The notes beneath the pieces were generated by a model. That model did not search any database. It was given only the letters and a program-made list of their open reading frames with translations, and had not been told where the DNA came from. 64,000 nt of DNA. Source: Gemmatimonadales bacterium (GTDB taxonomy: Bacteria > Gemmatimonadota > Gemmatimonadetes > Palauibacterales > Palauibacteraceae). Positions 26,903 through 36,022 of this stretch are shown here, piece by piece (the first letter of the stretch is position 1; the number at the start of each line of letters is the position of its first letter). The stretch covers positions 49,223 to 113,222 of the forward strand of contig VXOJ01000016.1 in NCBI GenBank assembly GCA_009840115.1, written 5' to 3'. Position numbers and translations under genes: made by a program.

Positions 26903-28627
26903 CTACCTGACGACCAGGTCCCGCACCTTGCGGTCCGCCGCCTGGCTGGCCCTGAACCGCTCCAGCGTATAGGCGGCCCGTTCCAGCGCCGCGTCCAGGC
27001 TGCCGGGCACGATCGACGGCGTCGGATCGCCGGCTGAACTCGCACCGCCACCGCCGAACGTGTAGACGTCGCGCTGCAGGACCTCGAGGTCCGAAGCCGG
27101 GATCGGCAACTGAAGCGCCGTACCCGCCGGCAGAATGTCGTTACGACGCCCATGCCAGAACTCGAGTCCGCCGAAGACGTTGAACACGTTCTCGAAGTGC
27201 TCGTACCACATCGCGTCGCGCAGGTTGCCGCAACGCCCCTGCGTGTCGTACCGCTTCCGAGGCGTGCATTCGCCCGCTCCGTTGGACGGTACCACATCGG
27301 TCGGGTTGGCAGGCGCGGCCGGGAGGCCCGCCTCCATGCGCGTCTTGTTCACGATCTCCGCCGCGCCCGCGAAGTTGCCCATGCGGTAGTGCGCTTCGGC
27401 GATGTAGCCCTCCATCTCCTGCGTCGTCATGTGCTCCATGTCGCCGAAGAAGCAGAAGCTGCAACTGAGCGTGTAGGCGTCATACCGCATGTCGCCGTAG
27501 TGCGACTGCCGGTACGTCCCACGCTCCGGCCGAAAGATGATCGTCGAGTTGTAGCGCGACCGCGGACCGAAGGAAGCGACCGACGGGCTTACGATCTCCG
27601 ACGTGACGCCGTTCTCGTTGCTCGGCGGGAACCGCATGTCGTCGCCGAACGTCATTCTGCGCGCGGTGCGCTGCTGCGTCGGGATCGTCAGCCAGTCCTG
27701 GTACTCCCCGGACTGGTCGGCCATGCCCACCCAGTCCATGTGCATCCGGTGCCAGGTCTCGTTCTCCTGCATGAGCGTCTTGAGACCGTCGTACCACGGG
27801 CTGTCCGATGACGAGTCCTCACCCACCATAACGACATCCTGGATGCCGTTCTGGGCGTTGGAGATGATCTGACCCCAGTTGGCGCCCGCGGCTTCGGCGT
27901 CCGTTCGCGGCAGGTTCGCCGCGCAGCGCGCCTTCCAGCCCACGAGATAGTCCGCCCACTGGTTGTTGTCCCAGGCATTCCCGTTGAGCCACGTGTCGTT
28001 GAGCGTGAACGAGGCCCCCCGGGCCTGCGACTCCGCCGCGTCCAGCTTGCCCATGGCGTAGCTGAACATGCTGTTGTAGTCGACCGTTTCGAGTTCGCCG
28101 CCCAGATCCGTCGTCTCGTCGACGATGAAGGCCTGGTCGTACCAGAGCGCAAGCAGGCAGGAAAGGATCGCCTGGCTGCCCGCCGCGAAGGCGACGGCGC
28201 GAGCGTTCCGCTCACCGCCCGGGCCGATCTCGAGGCCCGCGTCGATGGCCCGGATCCCATCCGATGCCGCCGAGATTCCGCCGTACGCGTCGCCCCAGTT
28301 GGCCTCGAAGACGTAGGCCCACCGGTACGAAGGCGAGTTCGGGAGCGACTCGCGGGGCTCACGACCGAGGTCGTTCATCCCCATGTTGCCCCAGGTTGCC
28401 GTGTGGCGGCTGGCCATGTGGCCGAACGCGAAGTTTGCGTTGTTCCAATAGTGTCCGATTTCCCAGACCTTGAGGAAGGAGCTCGCGATGAGCGTCTCCA
28501 CATCGTCCGGGCCGGCGAGCGCGCGGGCGCGGTCCGGCTGGTTCGGGTTGTCGACCTGCAGGTCGCAGCCCGAAAAGCCGACCGTCAACGCCAGCGCAAA
28601 GGCCGGTAGCGTCAGCTTCCTTTTCAT
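26903..28627 (-). CDS. SusD/RagB-family outer-membrane lipoprotein, unit 3
   Basis: Partner lipoprotein of SusC3, 574 residues. The signal ends in the lipobox TVGFSGC and the mature start is CDLQVDNPNQPDRARALAG. It is closest by eye to SusD1 at the N-terminus (LKVWEIGHYWNNANFAF and NMGMNDLGREPRE are shared). It has the CxxC as YTLSCSFC. ATG 28627 follows GGAGAGATC; a start six codons upstream lacks this. It is 101 bases downstream of SusC3. Confidence 0.92.
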   Translation of the reverse strand: MKRKLTLPAFALALTVGFSGCDLQVDNPNQPDRARALAGPDDVETLIASSFLKVWEIGHYWNNANFAFGHMASRHTATWGNMGMNDLGREPRESLPNSPSYRWAYVFEANWGDAYGGISAASDGIRAIDAGLEIGPGGERNARAVAFAAGSQAILSCLLALWYDQAFIVDETTDLGGELETVDYNSMFSYAMGKLDAAESQARGASFTLNDTWLNGNAWDNNQWADYLVGWKARCAANLPRTDAEAAGANWGQIISNAQNGIQDVVMVGEDSSSDSPWYDGLKTLMQENETWHRMHMDWVGMADQSGEYQDWLTIPTQQRTARRMTFGDDMRFPPSNENGVTSEIVSPSVASFGPRSRYNSTIIFRPERGTYRQSHYGDMRYDAYTLSCSFCFFGDMEHMTTQEMEGYIAEAHYRMGNFAGAAEIVNKTRMEAGLPAAPANPTDVVPSNGAGECTPRKRYDTQGRCGNLRDAMWYEHFENVFNVFGGLEFWHGRRNDILPAGTALQLPIPASDLEVLQRDVYTFGGGGASSAGDPTPSIVPGSLDAALERAAYTLERFRASQAADRKVRDLVVR

Positions 28628-28728
28628 GATCTCTCCGTTGTTCAAGCGGTATCTCCCGATCCCCCTGTTCGTAACGAGGCGAGGCCGCCCTCCGGAGAGG
28701 GCGACCCGCCACTGCCACGGGCAGAGAA

Positions 28729-31700
28729 TCAGAATACCAACTCGGCTGCGAAGGTGAACGTCCGGAAGTTCGGATAACCGAAGCTGTCGATCCGGTTAAG
28801 CGCCGCGCTCCCGAACTGTCCGCCGGTATAGCCGACCTCGGGGTCGTAACCGCGGTAATCCGTGATCGTGAACAGATTCCGGCCGATCACGTTCAGCGTC
28901 ACCCTGTCGAAGACGCCGCTGAACAGACTTTCGACCATGCCCTCGGGCAGCGTATAGCCGAACGAAAGCTCGCGCAGCTTGATCCAGCTGCCGTCCTCGC
29001 GGAACCAGTCGTTGTCGGCGTTGACCGAGTAAACCGCGGACGCATAGCCGACGGGCTTGTTGTGCTCAAGCGACTTGCCCGTCTGGTCCGTGTCCTCGCC
29101 GCGCAGCTCGCGAAGCGACCACTGCGCCGTGCCGTTGTAGATCGACTGGCCCTGAGAGGTCTCCACCAGCGCGTTCACACTGAGACCCTGATACCGGAAG
29201 TTCGTCGCCAGCGAGGCATTGAAGTCCGGCGTCGTGTTTCCGAACGGCAGGAACTCGGTGAGTACGCACTTCTCGGTGTAGTCGCCAGGATTCTTCGCGA
29301 CGCAAGCCGGCGAATAGTCCGAAACCTTGACCGGCAGGCCCCAGTGGTACGAGTTGCTGCCGTCGTCCGTGGCGACCTCGACCTGCGTGCCCCACAGCTT
29401 CTTGCTGAACCCTTCGGTGAAGGCGGAGCCACCCGTTGGGACGAGGAGGCCGTCATCGTTCACCTGGAAGTTGGCGTTGCAGTCGGAAGCCGACACGCCG
29501 ACCGGCGCCAGATCCGCGCAGCTCCTGGCCCACCGCTCGCCCCACAGCTCGCCCAGCGGACGACCCTCGGAGACGTAGAAGTTGCCGAACGAGTAGTCCG
29601 GAACGTCCAGGCGCGTGATCTCCTGCCTCGTCTTGTCCCAGTTCAGCCGGAACTGGAGGCCCATGTCCTGCGTGTCGATCGCGGCGTAGCGCAGCGACAC
29701 CTCATACGTCTCGGCTGCAATCTCGCCCGCGTTCTGCCACTGGCTGGAGAAGCCGACGAACGCCGGCTGCGGAACCTGCAGGAGCTGGTCGTCCGTCGTG
29801 TTCCATGCGTACGTCAGGTCGAGACCCAGGTTCTCGAAGAACACGAAGTTCAGTCCCGCCTCTTTCTCGGTCGTGAACTCCGGCTTGAGCGCGCGGTTCC
29901 CGAGGTTGATCGGGAAGATCGCGCCGGCCGAGACGCCGAACGTTTCGTACTGGGCGGCGAAGTTCGGGCGACCGCCGGCCGTACCGAGCGAGAAGCGCAG
30001 CTTCAGCTCGTCGATCGCGTCGATGTTCCAGAAGTCTTCCTGCGCCACGCGCCACGCGATCGAGCCGCGGTAGTAGGTCTGCCACCGCTCGTCCGGCCCG
30101 AACAGCGAGGAGCCGTCGCGACGAACGAGACCGTCGAGAATGTAGCGGCCCCGATAGTCGGCGCTCGCGATCCCGAACAGCCCTTCCGCCTTAATCGCGC
30201 TCTGGAAGTTGTTCCCGGAGGTCTCGCCGATGATGGCGCCGAAGTTCGGCACGTCCTGCACCGAGAACCGGCTCCCGAACACGCCGTTCGACTGGTAGCT
30301 CTGGTCCTCGATGAGGTAGCGGGCCTTACCGCGCACCGTAAGGTCGCCGTCCATGAACGTCTGGCTCGCGCCGAGCGTCACGGAGGCGTTGATCGCTTCG
30401 TTGGTGGAGTTGAACTCGCGGAGGCTGCCGCCGGTGAAATCGCCGGTACCGCCGCCACCCGCCGTGCGCTCGTTCTTGGGCCGGATCGTGTAGTCGCTGA
30501 AGTCCGTCCGGTCGAACGAGGCGTTCGCTTCGAACGTCAGCCAGTCGATGGCCGCCGGCGAGAAGTTGAGGTCCACCGACCCCATCGTCCGCGTCCGCTC
30601 GTCCCGGCTGTCGTTGACCGCGAGCAGATAGAGCGGATTGGGCTCGATCGACTGCGGATCCGCGTTCAGGTCCGGATACCCGTCCATCGGATCGACCTGC
30701 GAGATGTCGAGCGCGGGGGACATGAAGGTCAGCCGCGAGAACGCACCGGTCGACACGGCCTTGTCGTCCTGGTCGGAGCGCGAGTAGAACCCGCTCGCCG
30801 CGATGTCCAGGTCGCCGAAGCGCGTGTCGACGTTCAGGCGCACGTTCTGCCGCTCGTAGCCTTCGTCGTTCGGAACACCGACATCAAAGGCCGTGAGCCC
30901 CTGCGCCACACGATCCGCGTTGAGCGTGGCGAGGTTGTCGACGCAGGCGGAACAACTCACGACGCCGGCTTCGCGGAACTGGTTGACGCTCACCCGGAAG
31001 CTCGACTCGCCGAACCGGCCCGTGACCGCGCCGTAGATATCGACGGTCTCGCCCGGATCGAAGAACGTGTCCATGTGATCGAACAGTTCGTTGGGGAACG
31101 CCTGGTTCGCGAACGCCGTCTGCGGCGTCGCCGCCTCGCCCGGGGCGATCTGGTTGTACAGCCGGGCGGAACCGAAGCCGGGGCGGTTGAGGTCACCGAA
31201 GTCGACCTCGTTGCCTTCGCTGTCGATGAACTTCGTGCCCGATGCGTTCATCTCGTAGGGATGCGAACGCACGAGTCCGACGTCGCCGACCAGCTGGCCG
31301 AAACCGTACTCGCCGCGGCCGGTAATCGTCAGCGTGTTCGTCTGCAGGCCCGTGCCGCGCTTCGTCGTGATCTCGATCACGCCGTTCTGCGCCCGCGAAC
31401 CGTACAGCGACGCCGCCGCCGCTCCCTTCACGATCTCCACGTGGTCGATGTCCAGCGCGCCCACGTCCGAGAGCGATGCGCCCTCGGCCTGGATCACGCC
31501 GTCGATCACGATCAGCGGCGACTGGCTCCGGCCGGACGCGTTGATCGAGGTCGGACCGCGCAGCGTAATCGACGACTCCTGGCCGGGCTGGCCGGAATTG
31601 GAGATGACCGACACGCCGGCCGCCTTACCCGCCAGCAGCGAGGAGGCGTCGGCCGCGGGGACCGGAATGTCCTGCGCCGACAGCCGCTCCACCGTGAACG

Positions 31701-32109
31701 GGAGCTTCACCTGCGGCGTCTCTCCCACCACCCCCGTCACGACAATGTCCTGGAGGCGAAGAGCCGTCTGCTCCACGGAGAAGTCCGCCGTCGCGACCTG
31801 GCCCGACGTCACCGTCACCGTCTGCGACAGTTCGTGGTAGCCGATCAGGCGGACCGTTACGGTCTGCTCGCCCGCCGGCACCCCTTCCAACCGGTACGTG
31901 CCCTCGGGACCCGACAGCGTGCCGATCACCGTTCCCGCAACGAACACCTGCGCGCCGGCCACCGGGGCCAGCGACTCCGCATCGGTCACCGTCCCCGAGA
32001 CCGCTCCCTGAGCGAGCAGCGGGGCCGCGCCGATAAAGAGCCAGGCGCTCACTGCTGTAGCGGCTAGCGCACTCGCGCGCCTCCGCCGTCCTGACAAGTG
32101 AAACAACAT
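28729..32109 (-). CDS. SusC-family TonB-dependent outer-membrane transporter, unit 3
   Basis: 1126-residue outer-membrane transporter, first in the direction of transcription of the three tandem units. It has a signal peptide ending LLAQG, a regulatory-like beta domain, DIVVTG, a plug and a barrel ending TFAAELVF. DNA from the signal to the plug end is identical to SusC1 over 652 bp. The barrel is similar but clearly different in surface segments, for example GNFYVSEGRPLGELWGERW where unit 1 has STYYVSEGRPLGEMWGEVL. ATG 32109 follows AGGAGGG, with the same GATCC just before the ATG as in units 1 and 2. Substrate unknown. Confidence 0.93.
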   Translation of the reverse strand: MLFHLSGRRRRASALAATAVSAWLFIGAAPLLAQGAVSGTVTDAESLAPVAGAQVFVAGTVIGTLSGPEGTYRLEGVPAGEQTVTVRLIGYHELSQTVTVTSGQVATADFSVEQTALRLQDIVVTGVVGETPQVKLPFTVERLSAQDIPVPAADASSLLAGKAAGVSVISNSGQPGQESSITLRGPTSINASGRSQSPLIVIDGVIQAEGASLSDVGALDIDHVEIVKGAAAASLYGSRAQNGVIEITTKRGTGLQTNTLTITGRGEYGFGQLVGDVGLVRSHPYEMNASGTKFIDSEGNEVDFGDLNRPGFGSARLYNQIAPGEAATPQTAFANQAFPNELFDHMDTFFDPGETVDIYGAVTGRFGESSFRVSVNQFREAGVVSCSACVDNLATLNADRVAQGLTAFDVGVPNDEGYERQNVRLNVDTRFGDLDIAASGFYSRSDQDDKAVSTGAFSRLTFMSPALDISQVDPMDGYPDLNADPQSIEPNPLYLLAVNDSRDERTRTMGSVDLNFSPAAIDWLTFEANASFDRTDFSDYTIRPKNERTAGGGGTGDFTGGSLREFNSTNEAINASVTLGASQTFMDGDLTVRGKARYLIEDQSYQSNGVFGSRFSVQDVPNFGAIIGETSGNNFQSAIKAEGLFGIASADYRGRYILDGLVRRDGSSLFGPDERWQTYYRGSIAWRVAQEDFWNIDAIDELKLRFSLGTAGGRPNFAAQYETFGVSAGAIFPINLGNRALKPEFTTEKEAGLNFVFFENLGLDLTYAWNTTDDQLLQVPQPAFVGFSSQWQNAGEIAAETYEVSLRYAAIDTQDMGLQFRLNWDKTRQEITRLDVPDYSFGNFYVSEGRPLGELWGERWARSCADLAPVGVSASDCNANFQVNDDGLLVPTGGSAFTEGFSKKLWGTQVEVATDDGSNSYHWGLPVKVSDYSPACVAKNPGDYTEKCVLTEFLPFGNTTPDFNASLATNFRYQGLSVNALVETSQGQSIYNGTAQWSLRELRGEDTDQTGKSLEHNKPVGYASAVYSVNADNDWFREDGSWIKLRELSFGYTLPEGMVESLFSGVFDRVTLNVIGRNLFTITDYRGYDPEVGYTGGQFGSAALNRIDSFGYPNFRTFTFAAELVF
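31329..31980 (-). repeat. 652-bp block identical to 20591-21242
   Basis: Second copy of the SusC plug-region block; see the entry at 20591. The boundaries are set by a mismatch at 31328 (plug/barrel junction) and at 31981 (inside the signal-proximal codons). Confidence 0.9.
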
Positions 32110-32448
32110 GGATCGCCCTCCTGTGGCAGTGGGATCCTCTACGACCCGAACCTGTTCGAGGGCCGAGCCCCCGCCCGACGCGGCCGGGTCAGTTCACCGC
32201 GTCGAGACCTCTAAAGAACGTCGTGTCGTGCCACTACTCCTTTACAACGCTTGGCGGAACCGTTTTGCGACGACACCGGCTGCGCGCCGAAGCTCGACGA
32301 TTCCCGCACGTGTCGTGCCGCCTTTCGGCGCACACACGCAACTTCCCCACGAAAGGGACCGGGCAACATGAGCGCCGATTTCGGCCCGTGCAAGACCTTC
32401 GCAGGGACGGCCCCGGGAACCGGGTGCGCGGCCGCCGGGCTCCCGAAA
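32110..32448. other. Intergenic leader between tyrS and SusC3
   Basis: 339 bases with no gene I can support. It must hold the promoter of the SusC3 unit on the minus strand. I see the ribosome binding site AGGAGGG and an AT-richer patch (around 32215-32280) that could hold a promoter, but no convincing -35/-10 pair and no strong hairpin next to the tyrS stop. No tRNA was recognised. Confidence 0.5.
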
Positions 32449-33669
32449 CTAGAGATCGCGGGACCGGAGAGAGATCCGCGCGAACGCCCGTTTGCCTCGC
32501 TGCACGAGATACTCGCCCTCTCCGAGCCGGAGGTCGCCCTCGCGGATCACGCTCCCATCGACCCGCACCGCCCCCTGACGGATGAGTCGGCCCGCCTCCG
32601 AGGAGGAAGCCGCGAGCCCCGAGTCGCGGAGGATGTGCGCGATCCAGAGCGTCTCCTGCCCTCCGAGGGGGAGCGAGACGGCGGGGACATCCTCGGGCAC
32701 TTCCCGGCGCCGGTGCAGGCGGTCGAACGCCTCCTGCGCCTCGCCGGCCGCCGCGGCGCCGTGGTAGCGGGCCACGAGGTCCCCGGCCAGCCACCGCTTG
32801 GCGGCGAGCGGATCGGTGCCCGCCTGGGCGCGGCGGTTGGCGAGTTCCTCGCCGGAGGCGCTCGATACGAGCACGAGCCACTCGTCGAGCAGCATGTCCG
32901 GGATCGACATCACGCGCCCGAACGTCTCGCTCGCCTCCATCGCGATACCGACGTAATTGCCGTAGCTCTTGGACATCTTCCGGTGTCCATCGGTCCCACG
33001 CAGAAGCGGCATGATGAGGCACACCTGCGGTTCCTGGCCCGCGCGCTCCTGAAGCGTTCTCCCCAGCAGCAGGTTGAACCGCTGATCGGTGCCCCCGAGT
33101 TCGACGTCGGCCCGCAACGCGACGGAATCGTACGCCTGCATCATCGGATAGAGGAATTCGACGAGGCTGATCGGACGTCCCTCCCGGTGGCGCGCGGCGA
33201 AATCGTCGCGCTCGAGCATCCGGGCGACCGTGTACTGCGAGGTCAGCCGCAGGATGTCCGCCAGCGCGAGGCCGGCGAGCCATTCGCTGTTCTTCCGGAT
33301 CTCGGTCGCCGCCGGATCGAGGATGCGGAAGACCTGGTCCTCGTAGGTGGCCAGGTTCGACTCGATCTCCTCCTCGGACAGCATCGGCCGCGTCTCGTCC
33401 CTTCCGCTCGGGTCGCCCACGCGGGCCGTGAAGTCGCCCATCACGAAGACCACGCGGTGGCCGAGTTCCTGGAAGGTGCGCAGCTTGTGGATCGACACGC
33501 CGTGGCCGATGTGGAGGTCGGGCCGGGTCGGATCGAACCCCTGTTTAATAAGGAGGGGCCGATTCTCTCGCGCCGAACGCTCGAGCTTGGCCACGAGTTC
33601 GTCTTCGGGGACGATGGACTCGGCTCCCGCGCGGATTCGGCGGATCTGTTCGTCTACGGGGAGAAACAT
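32449..33669 (-). CDS. tyrS: Tyrosyl-tRNA synthetase
   Basis: Class I aminoacyl-tRNA synthetase charging tRNA-Tyr. The 406-residue protein has the HIGH motif as HIGH at 53-56 ([14 protein letters not shown]), the tyrosine-binding YPMMQAYDS, and KMSKS at 231-235. A C-terminal S4-type RNA-binding domain follows (about 345-405). The sequence around [13 protein letters not shown] and [12 protein letters not shown] resembles the TyrZ-like branch of bacterial enzymes. ATG 33669 has only a weak AGG upstream; an AT-rich GGAATATACC about 20 bases upstream could be its -10 region. It is divergent from the PBP1A gene. Confidence 0.95.
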   Translation of the reverse strand: MFLPVDEQIRRIRAGAESIVPEDELVAKLERSARENRPLLIKQGFDPTRPDLHIGHGVSIHKLRTFQELGHRVVFVMGDFTARVGDPSGRDETRPMLSEEEIESNLATYEDQVFRILDPAATEIRKNSEWLAGLALADILRLTSQYTVARMLERDDFAARHREGRPISLVEFLYPMMQAYDSVALRADVELGGTDQRFNLLLGRTLQERAGQEPQVCLIMPLLRGTDGHRKMSKSYGNYVGIAMEASETFGRVMSIPDMLLDEWLVLVSSASGEELANRRAQAGTDPLAAKRWLAGDLVARYHGAAAAGEAQEAFDRLHRRREVPEDVPAVSLPLGGQETLWIAHILRDSGLAASSSEAGRLIRQGAVRVDGSVIREGDLRLGEGEYLVQRGKRAFARISLRSRDL

Positions 33670-33826
33670 CTGGGCCTGGTGTCGGTATATTCCCTATCGT
33701 CCCGTCGCGGGGTCGCTCCCGCCGGGCGCGGCGTGACGATAGAATCGGGCCGTCGGCGGTCCGACGCGAGGGGTGGGGTCCGGAGGAACGAGTGAACGGC
33801 CGGGAGATCGCAGGGGGGGAACGGGG

Positions 33827-35995
33827 ATGATCCGTCGACGACGAACCGCGCGCCGGTCGCGTGGCGCAAAGAAGGGGACGGCCGGGAAGCGGAGAAACGT
33901 GCGCCGGGCCCTGGTGCTCGCCGTTCTGATCTGCGGTGGACTGGGGGGAGGCGTGGCCTGGCGCGGATGGACGCACCTGTGCGACGAGTGTCCCTCCATC
34001 GCCCAGATCTACGCCTTCGAACCCAAGGAAGCGACGAAACTCTTCGCGGCGGACGGATCCCTCCTCGCGGAGCTTGCCATCGAACGGCGGACGCCCATCC
34101 GGATGGAGGCGCTTCCACGCCACGTGTACAACGCCTTCATCGCGGTCGAGGACAAGCGCTTCTGGGGTCATGCGGGAGTGGATCTGCTGCGGACGACGCG
34201 GGCCTTCTTCGATTTCCTGCTGAGGGGGTACGGGGCCGCGGGCGGCAGTTCGATCACGCAGCAGCTCGCGGGCAACATGTTCGAGGGCTCCGTGAACCGC
34301 CGGGACATCAGCGTGCGCAGGAAGCTGCGCGAGATACGGGTCGCGATCGACCTGGAGCGCGCGTACAGCAAGTGGGAGATCCTCGAAGCCTACCTCAACC
34401 AGATCAACTTCGACGGGGTGTTCGGAGTCCAGGCCGCGGCGGAGCGTTACTTCGGGAAGACGGCCGCGCAGCTCAATCTGCCGGAGGCAGCGCTGCTCGC
34501 GGCCATCCCGCGGAATCCGGCGGGATACAACCCGATCCGCCGCCCGGAGCGGGCCATCGGGCGGCGCAATCTCGTCCTTCAACTGATGGCCGCGCAGGGA
34601 CTCGTGAGCAGCGAGGACGCCGAGGCGGCGAAGGCGTACCCGCTGGAACTCGCGAGGGGGGCCCGCATCGAGCAGGACGCCCCCTACTTCGTGGAGTGGG
34701 TCCGGCAGCGGCTCTACGACCGCTACGGCACCGACATCTACGAGAAGGGGTTCCGCGTCTACACGACGCTCGACCCGGATCTCCAGGCGGTCGCGGATTC
34801 CGCGCTGCTCGCGCAGCTGGAGTGGGTGGATCGCCACCCGGCCTATCGCGGCGTCACCTTCGAGGAGGTGCGGGCGTGGCCGCCCGACAGTCTGTACCAG
34901 GTGAGCCGCGGAGGCGCCGAGATGCCCTATGTGCAGGGGATGTTCGTCGCGCTCGACGCGGCGACCGGCGATGTGCGGGCGATGGTGGGGGGGCGCGATT
35001 TCGGCGACTCCGAGTTCAACCGCGCGACCCAGGCCATCCGGCAGCCGGGTTCCGTGTTCAAGCCGTTCGTCTACGCGACGGCGATCGCGGCCGGCATCCC
35101 CGCATCGGAGATCATCTACGACCAGCCGTACTACCTCGAGAACGTCGGCGGCGATCCCTACGCGCCGCGCAACTTCGAGAACGACTTCAAGGGCCCGATG
35201 ACGCTACGGCGGGCGCTTGCCCGGTCCATCAACGTCGTGGCCGTCAAGCTGGGCCAGCGCGTCGGCGAGGAGTCGTTCGCGCAAATGGCCGAACGCATGG
35301 GGGTCGCATCGAGCGTCCCGCGCGTGCCATCGGCGGCGATCGGCTCGATGGATGTCCGTCCGATCGAGATTGCCTCCGCCTACAGCACCTTCGCGAACCT
35401 CGGCGTCCGCGTCTCTCCCCGGTCGATCCTCCGCGTGGAGAGCAGGGACGGCCGCGTGCTCTGGGAGAGCCGGGTCCAGCGTGAGCGCGTGCTGGAACGG
35501 GACATCGCGTGGGTCGCCCAGTCCATGCTGCGGGACGCGGTGGACCGGGGGACCGGGACGCTGGCGGTGAGGTCCCGCTATGCGATTCCCTTCTCCGTGC
35601 CGGTGGCGGGAAAAACGGGAACGACGAACGACGCGACCAACACCTGGTTCGTCGGGTTCACGCCGGACCTCGTGACGACGACGTGGATCGGGCACGACCG
35701 GCCCCGGCGCATCTATGCGGGCGCCACGGGCGGGGGCACGGCGGCGCCGGTCGGAGCGGCGGTGCTGGCGCACTATTACGAGACGCACGAACACCCCGAC
35801 GCGTGGCGGCGGCCGCCCGGCCTCATCGAGCGGACGGTGAGCGAGACCACGGGACTGCTGTCCACGCGCTGGTGTCCGCTCGATGTCCGTTACGTCGAGA
35901 TCTACCTCGAGGGGACGGAACCGACCGAGATGTGCGACGCGCATGGTCCGTGGAGCGCGCAGGTCCCCGTCCGTGGGAATTCCGCGCCACACTAG
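33827..35995 (+). CDS. Class A penicillin-binding protein (PBP1A type)
   Basis: Bifunctional peptidoglycan synthase with glycosyltransferase (GT51) and transpeptidase domains, anchored in the inner membrane. It has 722 residues. A very basic cytoplasmic tail (1-26) precedes one membrane helix (about 28-46). The GT51 catalytic Glu is E108 in AVEDKRFWGH, with GGSSITQQLAGN at 139-150. The transpeptidase motifs are S409-VFK412, SIN (467-469) and KTG (596-598). ATG 33827 follows a G-rich GGGGGGA stretch. A short Cys-containing C-terminal region follows the transpeptidase. It converges on deoA with a 27-base gap. Confidence 0.95.
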   Translation: MIRRRRTARRSRGAKKGTAGKRRNVRRALVLAVLICGGLGGGVAWRGWTHLCDECPSIAQIYAFEPKEATKLFAADGSLLAELAIERRTPIRMEALPRHVYNAFIAVEDKRFWGHAGVDLLRTTRAFFDFLLRGYGAAGGSSITQQLAGNMFEGSVNRRDISVRRKLREIRVAIDLERAYSKWEILEAYLNQINFDGVFGVQAAAERYFGKTAAQLNLPEAALLAAIPRNPAGYNPIRRPERAIGRRNLVLQLMAAQGLVSSEDAEAAKAYPLELARGARIEQDAPYFVEWVRQRLYDRYGTDIYEKGFRVYTTLDPDLQAVADSALLAQLEWVDRHPAYRGVTFEEVRAWPPDSLYQVSRGGAEMPYVQGMFVALDAATGDVRAMVGGRDFGDSEFNRATQAIRQPGSVFKPFVYATAIAAGIPASEIIYDQPYYLENVGGDPYAPRNFENDFKGPMTLRRALARSINVVAVKLGQRVGEESFAQMAERMGVASSVPRVPSAAIGSMDVRPIEIASAYSTFANLGVRVSPRSILRVESRDGRVLWESRVQRERVLERDIAWVAQSMLRDAVDRGTGTLAVRSRYAIPFSVPVAGKTGTTNDATNTWFVGFTPDLVTTTWIGHDRPRRIYAGATGGGTAAPVGAAVLAHYYETHEHPDAWRRPPGLIERTVSETTGLLSTRWCPLDVRYVEIYLEGTEPTEMCDAHGPWSAQVPVRGNSAPH

Positions 35996-36022
35996 CAGGC
36001 TTTCGAGCTTTGCTGCGGCCTC

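Noticed and set aside
32110..32448. tRNA gene near the T-loop-like GTTCGAG
   Set aside because: No cloverleaf arms or acceptor stem could be built around it.
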